Assembly (NCBI GenBank): GCA_944470555.2
Contig: OX104128.1
Span: 558,001 to 622,000, forward strand
DNA length: 64,000 nucleotides
Direction of reading: 5' to 3'
Origin: Heterobilharzia americana
Lineage: Eukaryota > Platyhelminthes > Trematoda > Strigeidida > Schistosomatidae
The notes under the pieces are model-generated. The model was given only the letters and a program-made list of their open reading frames with translations, was not told where the DNA came from and made no database searches. Of the stretch, positions 11,600-24,477 are shown in pieces. The stretch's first letter is position 1. The number at the start of each line of letters is the position of its first letter. Both the position numbers and the translations under genes were made by a program.

Positions 11600-12965
11600 G
11601 TTAGATACTACCAAAACTGATTCAATCCCTGTTTCCTAATGAACTCTTGTTACTAATCATATCGGATTATATAAATGGGATAAGCTGCTGACTAACATAT
11701 CTAAAGTAACAGACTAGTACTTGATTGGAGATTTCTCCTGACTGATGGGTTAAGAATTAGCAACTATTGTTAAACATCCACATCACTTTGATGCACAACA
11801 CTATTGGATGAAACAGAAGATAAGACTAGAAGGCAAGATTTATTGCCCGGGGAAAAAGGCGAAAACTAACTGAGAATATCGAAATATACTACTACTGAAC
11901 TTGAGTAGTTATACACCGATCAGGTTGTTCTGGAGATTTTGTCAGTCAGATAAGAAGGATCTACACACCGGAAGGGTGTTTCCCTCGTTTGTGGCAAAGC
12001 TCACTAGCAGTGTACCCAGACAAATTCAGCTCATGGGCCGAGTTACTTCAGGTCGCCTGAATCTGACTAGCTGACTTGGATGGACTGGTATACCTAAAAT
12101 AGGATGATCAATTTGAAAACTGCACGATCCACGTTGTCATTTATCAGAGATGAGCATTTTTTCACGAGCCCAACCGTGGTATCAACAAGGTTTATACTGA
12201 AAATCACTCATCGAGATCTCAAGCAGTGATCTCTGACATAAAAGTGCTAAGATCATTCTGATCTGGCCGACGAAACCTACAGATCAGACTTAGTGATTTC
12301 TACCTATTCAAGTTTTTAAGTAGTAGTACCTCTCGTTAGTTCATGACACTTTTGTCAAGGATCCCATCTTGTGATCTTAGCTGAGTGGTTTCCAATGGAA
12401 ACCTTGTTAACATTACAGTTGCGCAGTTGAAAAAAAACTACTCAGCTGTGAGAAATATTAAGGTGAACTGTGCAATTTGTAAATCATTTGCAAATTGATC
12501 ATCCAATTTAACAGAAAATGTAACTGTTTATGTAGTTCTAGATTGATATATGCCAAGTTTAGTGTAGAACAGTTGTCTCCTCAAACATTAGTTAGTACAC
12601 GACCAATAAAATTTCAATAACACGACCTTTGATAAAGGTTACACGGAAAAATTGTCCAGTCAGCTAAATTTCTGTCCATTTTAACAACTATCGGCTAAGT
12701 TAGATTGATGTGAATACTAAACGACCGTGTTACTCGTTCAACCCCGAAACTTTGATTTGTATTTGCCGAAACGGTTAGTTTAGATCACCAATCCTTCTCC
12801 AATCAACACTTGAATCTGATAAAGGTGAATTAATGAGCATTGGTAAGATATTGTAAAGTCTGAAAACCGTCTGTCAAATGAGTCGTTTTCAATCAACCAG
12901 TTGGTTGGGGGATTTAACAGCAATTTTTTCAAGAACCTATACTTATTGTCTGAAAATGTCTACAC
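11600..12965. other. No gene; one short unclassified repeat (U1)
   Basis: Positions 12000-12120 share a diverged block with 55175-55305 (GACAAATTCA...CTGAATCT...GGTATACCT-AAATAGGATGAT). The remainder shows no signature. Confidence 0.4.
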
Positions 12966-12971
12966 ACCTCA

Positions 12972-13925
12972 TCATCATCGCCATCGAGATCAACATAGGA
13001 CTAGGCATTATTGAGTTAAAGTCCAACTTGAAACATCTCATATCACCACATCAAGTGACACAAAGCAATAAAATAGAAGATAAAGAGGGAAGGAAAATCG
13101 GTCAAAGAAAGTAGAAGTGGAAAGTAGTAGAATAGAGGAAGGAAGAATGAGAAGATAATGAAACTAAGCATAGCGGTTAGTTTGAGAGTAATGTGTGTAT
13201 ACATCTGCGCGGTTGACATCGGTACTCAGCCATATCACCTAACGTTAGTCTGCAATCAATGGTTTCTCGTGTCCCGTGGACCCTAACCGGGTAGTCTGCA
13301 TCACCCAACATGCCTAAAATGAACAGTCAAGGACTTCATGCATTGATGCCATGTTTTAGTCTGGCCGTCTCGTGCCTTTTTTCAACGTGAACCTACTTCG
13401 GCCAACATTGTGTAACGAGGGAGACGGAGGCTAGGCATACGTAAGACATGTCCAAGCTAGTCGTCTCAGTCGATGAAGGTTCACAACAGCATCAAATGAC
13501 TTACCTCTCCTGCTTAAAACTCTACACCTGACATCTGCATTACTTACATGCGACACTATGAAACAAGGCCTAAGCTAAGACTGCAACGGTGGTCGAACAT
13601 CTGAAGCCTTCTCGTGTCTTCTACCTTCAACGGCCATGTTTCACAGCCATAGAGTAGAGCAAAGTGGACCGCAATACAGCACACTCAACCCTTAATGTAC
13701 AGTCGGATATCGCGGAGGCATCACAGATGCCGTAAGCTGGCAAAAGCCAATTAAGCCTTTTGTATCTGAGCAGAGATTTCGTTGGGCACTGACCAGTGGG
13801 GACTAGGACTGATCCGACCTCCCAGGTAAATGAAGTGTTCAACGCGCTCAACCACTTTACTCTCTATTGTTATTCGGGGTACCGTCGAAGACCAGTCTAT
13901 AAACCTGCTGATCAGCAAGAAGAAT
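12972..13925 (-). mobile_element. NLR-B copy, 3' end with TGA-repeat tail
   Basis: On the minus strand it ends in GCCTAGTCCTATGTTGATCT followed by a (GATGATGATG)-type tail (plus strand ATCATCATCG at 12970). Coding remnants include RFIDWSSTVPRITI and VERVEHFIYLGGRISPS from the end of the reverse-transcriptase ORF, broken by frameshifts. Confidence 0.75.
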
Positions 13926-14189
13926 TTTAACAAATAAACACGAAACTGAACTGTCAGTCAGCAGTCCACACGATTTACGGAGATGGTGAGACATCAATGT
14001 GTCTAAAAGAGGATAGATACAAAATTCCTAAACTTCTAAGTTTCAACTTTGAGATAATGACCATTGAGAATGTACTTATTTGTAAGGATTCGGGTATTAA
14101 AAGCATTTATTCTACCGAGCTTTCAGTAAGAAAAACAAATCGAGTAATGAGGATCTTAGTAACAAATATCGACTTACCAAGATATGAAT

Positions 14190-15203
14190 AAGACAAGGCT
14201 ACCTACGATCACCGATCATCGTCCTGATTGTGGCCAACTGGACTGGGCTGGATGGTGCAACAAACTGTGAGGGGCGAGAAGATGGCAATATGCTGGCTGG
14301 ATCGATGAAACACCCTAGAACATTTTGATTTCACCGATGAGGATTTATGTCTAATGTCGCAAAAACTCTCAGATCTACAAGCAAGAACCAACAATTTGAC
14401 AGAAGAGGCGAGGCAGCGAAAGCGGAACTTCAAGTGAATGTAGAGAAGACAGAAGTGATGAAGATTTCCAACCAAACAACAGCATTAACAACAAGCACCA
14501 ATCATCATCTACGGGAGAAATCTAACGTAAGTTGTCTCTTTCACCCACCTACCTCCTAGGCAACATCGTTTCAACTACAGGCGGCGGCGGCACAAATGAG
14601 GATGTCAAAGCCAGGATCGGAAAGACTGAAAGACAGGTCTTCATTAATCGGAAATAATCAGTGTGGAGATCAACTGCAATCAGCAAAAAGAACAAGATCC
14701 GGATTTTAAACAACCAATGTCAACTCAGTGATTCTATGCGATGGTTCAGAAACTTGGCGCGTTATGAAAAGCATTCCCAACAAACCACAGAGATACATCA
14801 ACAGCTGCCGTCTGCGCTCACTCGATACTGACACTGAAGATCAGATGGCCAGAATAATGAGAATAAGCAACAAGGAACACACTCCGGCTAGCAAAGAACA
14901 AATCAAGAACCCATCGCCCAAAAGATATGCAGAAGAAAAGAGTGGAGATGGATTGGGCATACAGTGAGAAAACCATTCGGAGACATCACGCGTTAGGCCA
15001 CCCAGGCCCTCGAGTGGGATCCAAAGGGGAAACGACGAGTTGGGCGTCTGAGCCAAGCGTGACATGGAGGAGATGGTGTGAGGAAGAAATGAAGCTTGTG
15101 GGAAGTGGTTAAGACAGGTTCAAAAGACTGGAGAGAAGGGATGGTAATGGAGATGTGCAACTGAAGCCGTATATTCCACTAGGAACCCAAGGACAAATGA
15201 TAA
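14190..15203 (+). mobile_element. RTE-like copy, 5'-truncated
   Basis: Begins inside the reverse-transcriptase coding region (QGYLRSPIIVLIVANW-like translation near 14190-14240) and runs to the family 3' end GGACAAATGATAATAATAA (15191-15209). Peptide landmarks: ELQVNVEKTEVMKISNQ, GSETWRVMKSIPNK, SLDTDTEDQMARIMRISNK. Stops and frameshifts throughout. I did not find a convincing target-site duplication; the 3' flank is an S3 repeat. Confidence 0.8.
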
Positions 15204-15205
15204 TA

Positions 15206-15470
15206 ATAAGCTATGGCTTCGTGCTTGTGGGCACTCGTCAGCAAGGCCTATCTGCAACCCTGACGGAACTGATGTCCCATCCGAATAGCTCAGCGGTAGT
15301 AAGGTCGCTGACTACAACACTGAGCGACGTGGGTTTGAGCCTCAGACAGGACATCGGTTCCATCGGGGTTGCAGAAACGCCTTGCTGACGAGTGTCAACA
15401 AGCGTGAAACCTAAGTTCAGGGCTTCCTGCCAATCGCGATGCTGAGCTGTCTAGTGTGATAGACACATTT
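15206..15470 (+). repeat. S3 repeat with hammerhead motifs at both ends
   Basis: The centre is tRNA-like: GAATAGCTCAGCGGTAGTAA (A-box region, near 15282) and GGGTTTGAGCCTC (B-box region, near 15341). The two flanks, about 15212-15275 and 15348-15404, are inverted copies of each other. Each holds a CTGACGA core: minus strand 15235-15241 on the left, plus strand 15385-15391 on the right. The right-hand motif retains GAAAC; the left has GAAGC. Confidence 0.65.
15380..15422 (+). ncRNA. Candidate hammerhead ribozyme (family S3)
   Basis: CTGACGA core (15385-15391), a stem II of four pairs with three wobbles (GTGT/GCGT) and a CAACAA-type loop, GAAAC (15406-15410), a very short palindromic stem III (ACCTAAGT) and a stem I that can pair CCTTG (15380-15384) with CAGGG (15418-15422). 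All core elements are present; stem II is weak, so activity is uncertain. Confidence 0.5.
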
Positions 15471-15474
15471 ACAA

Positions 15475-16350
15475 GATGATCGATAGAATTCAGTCAACAC
15501 ATAGGACTAGACAACAAGGAGTTGGTTATCCTCCAGTGACCAACCAATGTAGTTTTACGGTTACTCATCAGCTGCATACAACGTAAAATTACATTTTTCA
15601 ATCAAGATAAGTGATAACTCATACATGAATAAATCAATAATTTAAGATCTATAGAAACGTAATCAAACAGACAACAATTACGGAGAAGGAAATTGCTAAA
15701 CAAATGAGGAACTATGCAACCAGATAAATAATCAGATAACGTCAAAACTCATTAGATAGAAAAGAAGATATGACGTAACTTGAAATAATAATGAATTTCC
15801 AGGATGAAAATAGACGATTCACAGTCTGCTGTTTATCAGCAAAGGTTGGGTTTACCGTGCTTTCTCATATCACCCCCTAACTATATTAACCAATTCACAA
15901 TGTAGTTGTAGAAGCAAGTACATAGAAAGAGTCCAGAATAAGGAATCCATTCAATTTTACCAAACTGTTCCAAGAAATTTCTGCTTGAAACAAGTGAGTG
16001 GAATTCTTACAAGTGTAACATCCAGACATCTGATGGGAACTGGACATCAAATAGATACCTCTTGAAAAAGTCAAGCTTACTATACTTTTTTAAAGACATT
16101 GCAATCGGATAATTTAAATTCGACCATTGTTTATAAAAAAGAATCTCTTCCTTGTTATCTAATGAGTTTTGATGACAATTCTTTGGATGTTTTCTGATCA
16201 TTTCCAGGCTTACATAATTCCTGAACTGTTTAGTAACTCCCTTCCCTTGAGTTTTTACTTGTCTAACTATATTTTCGATAGAAAAAACTGGTCATAAATA
16301 AATTTACGGGGATTTCATTTCAAAGTAATATTCAAGATTTATAGTGCTCG
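15475..16350. other. No gene seen
   Basis: AT-rich. The minus-strand frame 16007-16201 has no recognisable motif. Confidence 0.4.
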
Positions 16351-16354
16351 TTAG

Positions 16355-16650
16355 TGGGATGCTTCAAGATGAATATCCTGAAGTTCTGATGAGAAGCTGT
16401 GACTTGTGGAATCAACCAATTCAGAGGCGAAGTAGGCGCCAACTGGTGACTTCAGTGGATATGTGGCGCCATATCGCAAATAGACAAACGTAGGAAATTG
16501 TGGACCAGCGAGCCCCAACCTTGACATCAAGGTCAAGAGTTCCATCCTCGGCAGGGTCATGGAAGCATACTGCTGGGAAGTCGTATACTAAGCCGAAACA
16601 GCTGTCAATGGTTCTCCAACTGATGTCAGTCCGTGATATATAATAATTCG
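16355..16650 (+). repeat. S2 short repeat, decayed
   Basis: Matches the S2 body from its upstream segment (GATGAATATCCTGAAGTTCT) to the tail (CAACTGATGTCAGTCCGTGA). The hammerhead region (near 16567-16610) keeps GAAACAGCTGTC, but the first strand reads CTGGGAA and stem I no longer pairs. Confidence 0.65.
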
Positions 16651-16654
16651 ATCA

Positions 16655-17840
16655 CTTGATAATTATTCATAGTTTCTTTGCATCAGAAGGGAAAATACCC
16701 AATCACAATTGGTGAAGAAGCTAAAACATTGAATGTGGTAAAATATAAGTAGCAGTCGTGTAATTTGTGAATTATTCAATCGATTCTTATCAATAGATAG
16801 TCGGTGCATGGTGCTAACTTCCTTCTATATATATTTAATCACAGCAATTGTCTCTATTTTGTCTCTATAAATGACTCTATCACTTGAATTCTTCTATCCC
16901 CCCCCCCCACCTCTCTCTGCGTTTTCCATAGAGAGTCTTGAAACACAGCTATTCTAGTAGAGTGTCGAATTGATTAAAACGATTATGGTGAATAGAGATG
17001 TAAATGGACAGTACAAAGATAAGTTAAAACGTGAATCACGTTGTAAATAAGCATCGAAATTCATTCAGTAACCTTTTGCACATTGGTGTAGTTAGTCAAT
17101 GAGCCACAAATATAATGTGATTGCTCACCATATTATCTGGTTGCTTAAACTTGGGTAGGTGAAATGGTATTTGAACACGTGAATCACTGGTACGATGGCT
17201 TATAAGCACACAAAAGAATAGAGTAAAGAGCAACTGTAAAGAAGTTATAGTTTTATTGGTCTTCTCAACAAGTCTTTAGATGACTTTAGTGGTTTATGAA
17301 GTTTTGATTTGTATAACTGTTCTACAGTAGTAAAATATCAGGACAATAACACAAGACGTACATATCATATAAATACATATGTGTATATCCAAGTGACACA
17401 ATTCAGAAATGTAAATTTGACCTAAGTAGAATAAATTTCTCAGATTTACAGGTATATAATAGAGTGTTGAACAAGAGATATTCATTGATTATGCATATAA
17501 ATTCATTTGTTTCTAGTCGGTATGACTGTAAACTGAGAAAAAACAAACAAGTGAATAATTTAACCATCAAAAATTAGTGTAGCACACAAAGTTCGCGCAC
17601 ATACATACACAGCAACTGGTATTCAGTTAACTTAGCAAGTTTTAATTTGTATACAGGTAGTTTCATTCATGAAAGAGAAAGACAAAAGAGTATCTTTTGT
17701 TTACTTACCAAGGTTGGAGTAATACAGCTAGTCTACCTGTAGGCCACCCTAATTTATAAAACAATCTTCGACACATAAGCAGGCTATCATATTCAATCAT
17801 ATTGCATACACAACAGTAATATGCTAAACGCAGATTATCA
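16655..17840. other. No gene; C-run
   Basis: Contains a run of about ten C near 16892-16902 in a pyrimidine stretch. No coding signature. Confidence 0.4.
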
Positions 17841-17844
17841 TTTC

Positions 17845-17965
17845 AGGTTGGTATTCATCATACACTGATATCGATTGGAGAACTCCTGGAACCCCGAGGA
17901 GCACTGAACGTATGCTTCGTCCTAATTTGTGATACATCAGCAGTGAGAACCAAAAATTCAAGCAA
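17845..17965 (-). repeat. S2 hammerhead region and tail, decayed
   Basis: Minus strand: CACTG/CAGTG stem I strands are retained and the first core strand reads CTGATGT, but the second has GAAGC instead of GAAAC. The tail with ATGATGAATACCAACC is S2-like. Confidence 0.6.
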
Positions 17966-18179
17966 AGGATTGATCGCAGGACTATCATCTAGGGGCATCC
18001 CGTGTACGCTTTGCATCTTTGAAATAGGTATCCAGTTGAAAAAATAAGAAATTTCGCTATTGCATTATAGAGAAATTTTAGATCTATGGTGAGAAGGAGT
18101 ACTGACGTTTCAAAAATTATCCATCAGAGTAAGTCAGTCAGTCATTATCAATATGGAACTTTGGACATCAACATAACAA

Positions 18180-18620
18180 GATACAATGCAGTAACGCAAT
18201 TGTGAAATCAAACGGTATAGAAAGAGAGATGAAAATCAGTAAGAAGATGTGATATAACAATTGAGATGGGGATAATGTATGCATGTATCTATGCCATTGA
18301 AATCAATTCTGAGTCATATCGACTAGTCTGTAACCCCCGACTCTGATCGTTACTGTTTAGTCTGGCCAACTTGAAACTTTTCCCAGCCTAAACCGATTTC
18401 AGTTAAAATTGCACAACCGGGTACACGGAATCCGAATGTACATAACACATGTCCAAACCAACGTGAGTCCATGAATCGATACAGTCTCATAGAATAATTT
18501 ACATCTTTTACTTCAGAATCTACTTCTAGTCTCTGCAATAATGACGGTCACTCTACGAAGACAACGATGACGCAATACTAGAAGCGTTTTCATGCCTATC
18601 ATCTTTAATGACCTCGTTTG
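18180..18620 (-). repeat. Old NLR-B-related fragment
   Basis: Minus-strand translation near 18538-18350 retains KDVNYSMRLYRFMDSRWFGH and VLCTFGFRVP, comparable with VDEVMKLYRLRWLRHILRMP in the 25.9 kb copy. Heavily mutated. Confidence 0.6.
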
Positions 18621-19014
18621 ACACAGTGAACTTCTAAGTAGGTAAATTGATTTTTCGTAGATATGAGATATAGATAGCAATTTTTACCGATAAGTTTTGA
18701 ACGCGGTGCAGAATAGAAATAAAAAATTTCAGGCAGTTATATTGTGTTTCACTCTAATTAAACGTTTCATATACTACTGATATTGCACGAAAATAAGCAT
18801 CTCATACCTCGATGGACATTGACTAAGTAGGGTGCATGCCGCCTATGTTTCAGTCAGCTTACCTTTACAACCTTACTGGTTCACATTTACTGTATCACTA
18901 ACTTCAAGAAAAGTCATTGAATGATCCTTTTCTATCTAGGTGATTTTTCTAAGATTCATTCATTCATTCAAGCAACTGTAGGCTCATTTTGATACAGTCA
19001 ATTTGATAGAAGCC

Positions 19015-19235
19015 TAGAGTTTACTTGTAAGTCGACTCACTTATTTTTACTAGAGGGACCATGGGTTCGAGCCCAGACCCAACTGTCGAGGTTTTAGCAG
19101 CCAGGTAGTAGTATCGTTAGACCTCATACAGTAGGTGTGACTCATTGCCTAATGCACCAATGTGTACAAGGGTGCTGAGAGCATTTCTATTCAAGAGTAA
19201 GTTGCGTTCAGGGCTAGAAATCGATAGGTCATATC
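19015..19235 (+). repeat. S4 tRNA-like short repeat
   Basis: Contains ATGGGTTCGAGCCC, a B-box-like motif, followed by a body with CTCATACAGTAGGTGTGACTC that recurs near 61.3 and 58.4 kb. No hammerhead core seen. Confidence 0.5.
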
Positions 19236-19489
19236 ACTGTACAGCAAAGCTGAATGCACTGTACGAAAAAAATTAATGAAAAAATCATTACTGGCAGGTC
19301 ATTAACTACTCTTTATATATGGATAGTAGTATCGTTGGACGATATATTGATAAGGGAATTGATGATACTTCATATGAAGAAAATCCACTTCAGAGTAGTC
19401 AGATGCGTAGAACAACACAGTGCTCATTCAAAAAAAAAACTAAATTGAAGAAACTCCTGTATTAGGTTAGACAAAAAGGTATATCAATT

Positions 19490-19930
19490 CAAGTTGGTAA
19501 ACTCTACATCAGCATTACAAAGAAAACTGGATACAAAAAAGAACGATAAAAAGTTTGAAAAAAGTGTAGAAGAGAAGAGATGAGAAACGAATGAATGTCA
19601 ATAAAAATATTCAGTACTACGTAAATGAAAAAGACTGTGTACATCTGTGTCGTTATGACTGATATTTACCCGTATAACAGGGCATCCTCAAACTATTGAC
19701 TCCTATCCCGTTCGGAACTAATAAAGGTAGTTTTAAGTATCTTGAACGTCTCAGACCAACAGTTAAAGACATCGTTGATTGGTACCATATGATACGCTGG
19801 TCCCCCTTAACTTTCTTCCTACTTAGTTCTAGTTTGACTAACATTGCACTTCGAGGTAGAAGATAGCTCAGAATGGGCAAAATACGACTAAGTCACCTCA
19901 GTAATATGCAAGACTTTTCTTCTGTTATAA
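19490..19930 (-). repeat. Old NLR-B-related fragment
   Basis: Retains the CTCAGACCAACAGTTAAAGA and CATTGCACTTCGAGGTAGA landmarks of the degenerate NLR-B group. No reading frame survives. Confidence 0.5.
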
Positions 19931-20174
19931 ACTGAAATAATAAGCAATACAGACTAGTCTGATTGCACTATCTCAAATTTCCACACACTAGCAAGTACCT
20001 CCATTACTACATGGAATAATAATTTGGCCTCACTGCGTAAAACCTTTGGTGGGTAACTGTTGCATACTGTTACTTAGTCTTGTTTGAAACAGCCTTTCAA
20101 ACTTCTAGCAGATTAAGAAGACTAACAGAAATTGTTCCACGTGTGTTCTAGATGGATATTAGGCAACTAAAGCA

Positions 20175-23100
20175 TGGTTAACTAGCCGGTCCTAAGCCCG
20201 GGTAAACAGGGAAGGTTGGGCATACGGCTAGCAACCCTACACCGTAAAACCAATCCAACCGCTAAGCAAACTTCAAAGCACAAACAAAATATAAAAAATA
20301 TAAACAAAACTATTCTTCGCTGGAATCGGAGAGACGAAAGGACGCCAGTTGGTGAAAGCCTTCAGGAAGCCAAGTGGCCGATGTGTCTTATCTCTCTCGA
20401 TGAAAGCGAAAGCAAACGTGGGGACATGGAATGTCTGCACCATGTTTCAACCCAGCAAGACTGCCAAGATTGCAAACGAGATGAGAAGGTATCACACTGA
20501 AGTGTTAGGAATTTACGAAAGCACATGGAATGGGAGTGGTCTCTCCAAACTGTCAACTGGAGAATCAATAATCTAACTCCGATATCGTCACCCAGATGAC
20601 AACCACGAGTTTTAGAGTGGCTATCATGATGTCCCTAACAGCATCGAAGGCTCACTCTCATGCAGTGGGAACCAATCTCCTCAACGATCAGGATCATGAC
20701 AGCAAGGTTCAACTCAAAAGGAAGGAAGGTCACAATCATACAATGCTACACTATGCACCTACAAATAATGCAGATGAAGAGAAGAAGGAGAGATTCTACA
20801 GACAACTTCAATCAACACTGGACATAACCCCACCACAGTTGGCGACATCACAATTCTAATAGGCCACATGAATGCCATACTCGGAGCGGAAAACACAGGA
20901 AGAGAACTTACCATGGGTCGAGAAGCACTCGGTAAAATGAATGAGAATGGAGAATTGTTTGCACACTTCTATGCATTCAACGATTTGGTGATTGGAGTCA
21001 GGCAGTGTGTTCAAGCACAAGGATATCCACAAAGAGACATGGATTTGATTTTACCAGACATCAGGACACACTAAAAATCAAATCGACTTTATCTCAATCT
21101 CAAGAAAGTGGAGGCGCAAACAGCCTACTTGACACAAGGTCAAGAAGAGGAGCAGATGTAGGTTCACACCACTCACCATCTAGTGCAAGGAACCTTCCAA
21201 ATCATGTTAAAAGCCTTCAAGAAATTGGTGATAGACCACCGTTGAAGTTCAACACCCGGAAAATGAAGGACAAAACTACAAAGGACATCTTCACGGCAGC
21301 CAGCCATCAAGACAAAATGGGAGATATCGAGCAACATCCCTGAAGAAACCTGTGTGGAAGAACACTGGAACTCTTTGAAAGAGATGTTGAGAGAAACCTG
21401 CACAGCCGTATTAGGAAGGAAGAAGAAAGAAGATAAGGAATGGATCTCGATGGACACATGGAAGCTGGTAGAGGAGAGGAGGATGGTGAAGCAGAAGATA
21501 AACCAGTGCAAGCATGCACAACGAGAAGAGGATCTGAGTACAATGTATAAAACAAAACACTGGACAAAGAAGTGAAGAAGAGTGCACGCAAAGACAAAAG
21601 ACACTTCCACAACACACTGGTAAGTGAAGCAGAACAGGCTGCAGGTAGTAGAGACACAGACCTGACAACATTGTATCAAATAACCAGGTTACTATCTGGG
21701 AAGAGATCAACACACGTGGAACCAATAAAAGATGATGAAGGAAATATAATTACCAAAGAAGAGAAACAAAGGAAACGATGGGATGACCACTTCAAGAAGC
21801 TCTTGAATCGACCACCACCTGCACTTCGTCCAGAAATACCACCTGAAGCACAGCCACAGGAATACCAGTGAACACAAGCCCTCCGACCAAGGACGAAGTC
21901 CTGAATGCCATAAGGCTACTGAAATGCGGGAAAGCAGCAGGACCAGATGAGATCCCTCCAGAAGCACTGAAAACAGACGCAGAGACAACAGTGGACATGC
22001 TCATACCACACCACTATTGCAGAAGGTGTGGAAGGAAGAGAAGGTACCTGTCTATTCATTTAAAGAAGGGCTATCTTGTCAAACTCGCGAAGAAGGAAGA
22101 CGTAAGTCTTTGCAAGAACTAGCGCGGGATCACGCTCCTGTTCACCCACCTCAAGCAAAATATTAAGTCGCATCATCCTGGACAGACTAAAGGATGCACT
22201 GGATTCAAAACTACGACCGGAACAGGCTGACTGGATTCAGGAAGTACAAATCATATGCGAACCGAATTGCAACGCCACTCTATGCATCATCATAGAACAG
22301 AGTATAGAATGGCAGTCCAGTCAACTCTCGACCTCAACTTCATCGACTTTGAAAAGGCCGGCATTCGACAGCGTCGACCGAGAACTAATTTAGCAGGCAG
22401 TTGCTTCAACACTACGCTTTCAGTGCCATAAACCTTTTCAACCTCATTCAACAACTATATGAAGACGCCACATGCCAAGTAATTCACAATGGGAAGCTCA
22501 GTGATGCTTTTGAAGTGAAGAGAGGAGTGAAACAAGGTTGCCTACTATCCCTCATGATATTCCTGATTGTGGCTGACTAGACTGGATCATGCAGCAAACA
22601 GTGGGCAGCGAGAAGAGGGGGATACGCTGGCTGGACTGCGGAAAAGAACCTAGAAGACTTGGATTTCGCCAGTGATGACTTGTGCCCGATGTCACACAAA
22701 CTTGAAGATCTACAGGCGAAAACTAACAAGTTGACAGAAGAGGCAGAGCAGCGAAGACGGGACTTCAGGTGAATATAGAGAAGACAGAGGGGATGAAGAT
22801 ACCCAACCAACAACAACAAGCACCAATCACCATTAGCGGGAGAAACCTAAAGGAAGTAGTCTCTTTCACCTACCTAGACAAGGCAACGTAGCTTCAACCA
22901 CAGGCGGCGGTAGTGGCACAGATGAGGACGTCAAAGCTAGGATCGAAAAGACACCAAGATAGGCCTTCATTATTTTGAAATAATCAGTGTGAAATCTACC
23001 GCACTCCACTCTACTCCACTCAGCATAAAGGGTGAACAACATCCAGATTTTCAACACTAATTCAGTCAACTAAGTCAGTGATTCTATGTGATGGTTCAGA

Positions 23101-23590
23101 AACTCGGCGCGTTAAGGTAAGCATTTCCAACAAACTGTACACATACGTCACATCAACAGCTGCCGCCTACGCTCACTCGATACTGACACTGAAGATCAGA
23201 TGGATAGCCAGAATAATAAGGATAAACAAGGAACTGTGGCTGGCTGGCTGGCGACGAACCAACCAACAACCCATCGTCCAACAAATATGCAGAAGAAGGA
23301 AGTGGAGATGGATTGGATTGGATTGGGCATACACTGAGAAGGCGGATTGGGGACATCATGCGCCAGGTCAGGCCGTCGAGTGGTGGAAGCCAAAGGGGAA
23401 ACGACGAGTTGGGTGTCTGAGCCAAGCGTGACATGGAGATGGTGTGAAGAAGAAATGAGAGCTTGCGGGTAGTGATGGAGTCAGGTTCAAAAGACTGTAG
23501 AGAAGGGAATGAAATGGAAACGTGCAACTGAGCCCTGTGTTCCACTAGGAACTCAAGGGTCAAATAATAATAATAATAATAATAAGTAAT
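20175..23590 (+). mobile_element. RTE-like retrotransposon, nearly full length, inactive
   Basis: About 3.4 kb. The 5' end is shared with the 47.5 kb copy (CTAGCCGGTCCTAAGCCCGG). In order: AP-endonuclease region (20349-21200; GTWNVCTMFQPSKTAKIANE, ESTWNGSG, NTGRELTMGREALGKMNENG), linker, reverse-transcriptase region (21868-22760; LLKCGKAAGPDEIPPEALKT), and C-terminal region (22860-23431; DGSETRR, DTDTEDQ). It ends in TCAAATAATAATAATAATAA-type repeats near 23560-23585. The frame is broken many times. The endonuclease GDFN position reads GHMN, the SDHH position reads GSHH, and the RT catalytic FADD box reads FASDD (22661-22680). Order of domains and the simple-repeat 3' end fit the RTE clade. 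Confidence 0.85.
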
Positions 23591-23654
23591 TTTACGTCTG
23601 AAACCGTATATTTAGTAAAATATTGATGCATGATGTTATTCCCTATGACATACG

Positions 23655-23850
23655 AACCCAGTAATCAACACTTTAAACGCCAAAGTGTCATGCATACTAG
23701 AGCATTAGGTTCGATTCCAAGTGCAAGTAAATCCAGCTGACAAGTTCCAAATGTGAAAAAGCGCTCATCCTGGATTTCACTGCTAGTTACCAAGATGGAT
23801 ATAACATGATGAATATTGAAGAGTAAGGAGGTATCTGCATAGGAGCCCAC
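23655..23850 (+). repeat. S1 repeat with decayed hammerhead
   Basis: B-box-like GGTTCGATTCC (23708-23718) followed by AAATCCAGCTGACAAGTTCC and ATCCTGGATTTCACTGCTAG. Stem I strands (ATCCAG/CTGGAT) are intact, but the core has CTGACAA for CTGANGA and stem II is disrupted. Confidence 0.7.
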
Positions 23851-24011
23851 TGCCAACAGAGGGAAAACAATCCAACCCTGTTTAGAAACTGGGAATTACA
23901 AGTATCATACAACTCCATGGTCTACGTCATTTAGTTAGTCGAATATCAGTCGAGTCGTACACAGCACTCTATTCCGGTGTTGGATATTAGAATACAAACA
24001 TCAAGAAGCTT

Positions 24012-24275
24012 CGGAGTTAGTTCTTCTGCTTGTCGGCACTCATAAACAAGGTGTCTCTGCAATCGTTTGGCGACCAATCTAGGAGTATAATCCAACCTTA
24101 AAGTTGGTCAGCTGCAGCCTTAGCAACTCAGTTAAAAAGCCTTTAACTTGAGCGGGTTCGAACCATCGAGAGAATACTAGTTATTTCATGGTTGCTGAGC
24201 CACTGGTACTGATGAGAACTAACAAGCACAAAACCTAGGTCAAGCAGGGCTTATTGCCGATCGACATTCAACAAG
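24012..24275 (+). repeat. S3 repeat, double-ended, decayed
   Basis: Same architecture as the 15.2 kb copy. The left end carries a minus-strand hammerhead-like segment (core position 24040-24046 reads TTTATGA). The right end carries a plus-strand one (CTGATGA at 24209-24215, then AACAAGCACAAAACCTAGGT, with the G of GAAA lost). The middle is tRNA-like and diverged. Confidence 0.55.
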
Positions 24276-24477
24276 TAACACCGAAATTAAATGGTAATCA
24301 TGAATTGTAGGAGAACAGAGCACCCCATTCATCCAGCAACTTTCTTATGTTCAAGTAATCCATGTTCTGAGAACAAGTCAAACAACATCTATAGAAGGAA
24401 AAACAAAGTACTACTGTTTCGTTATTAAAATTCTTCCACAGAAACCTCACAATGAAAAAGTGAAAGCCTGAACTAAC

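Noticed and set aside
21173..21725. Overlapping minus-strand frames of 104-168 codons (and again at 48522-49044)
   Set aside because: They are antisense shadows of RTE coding sequence and recur in both RTE copies.
23655..23870. Minus-strand stretch near 23870 resembling a C-FP-S helicase segment
   Set aside because: The neighbouring residues do not match the family, and it lies in an S1 repeat.
1..24300. Remaining C-terminal helicase exons
   Set aside because: I looked on the minus strand for coding patterns of CFFPSY, GKxSEGINF and QxxGRxxR and found none that hold up; they are probably outside the window, or missed by eye.
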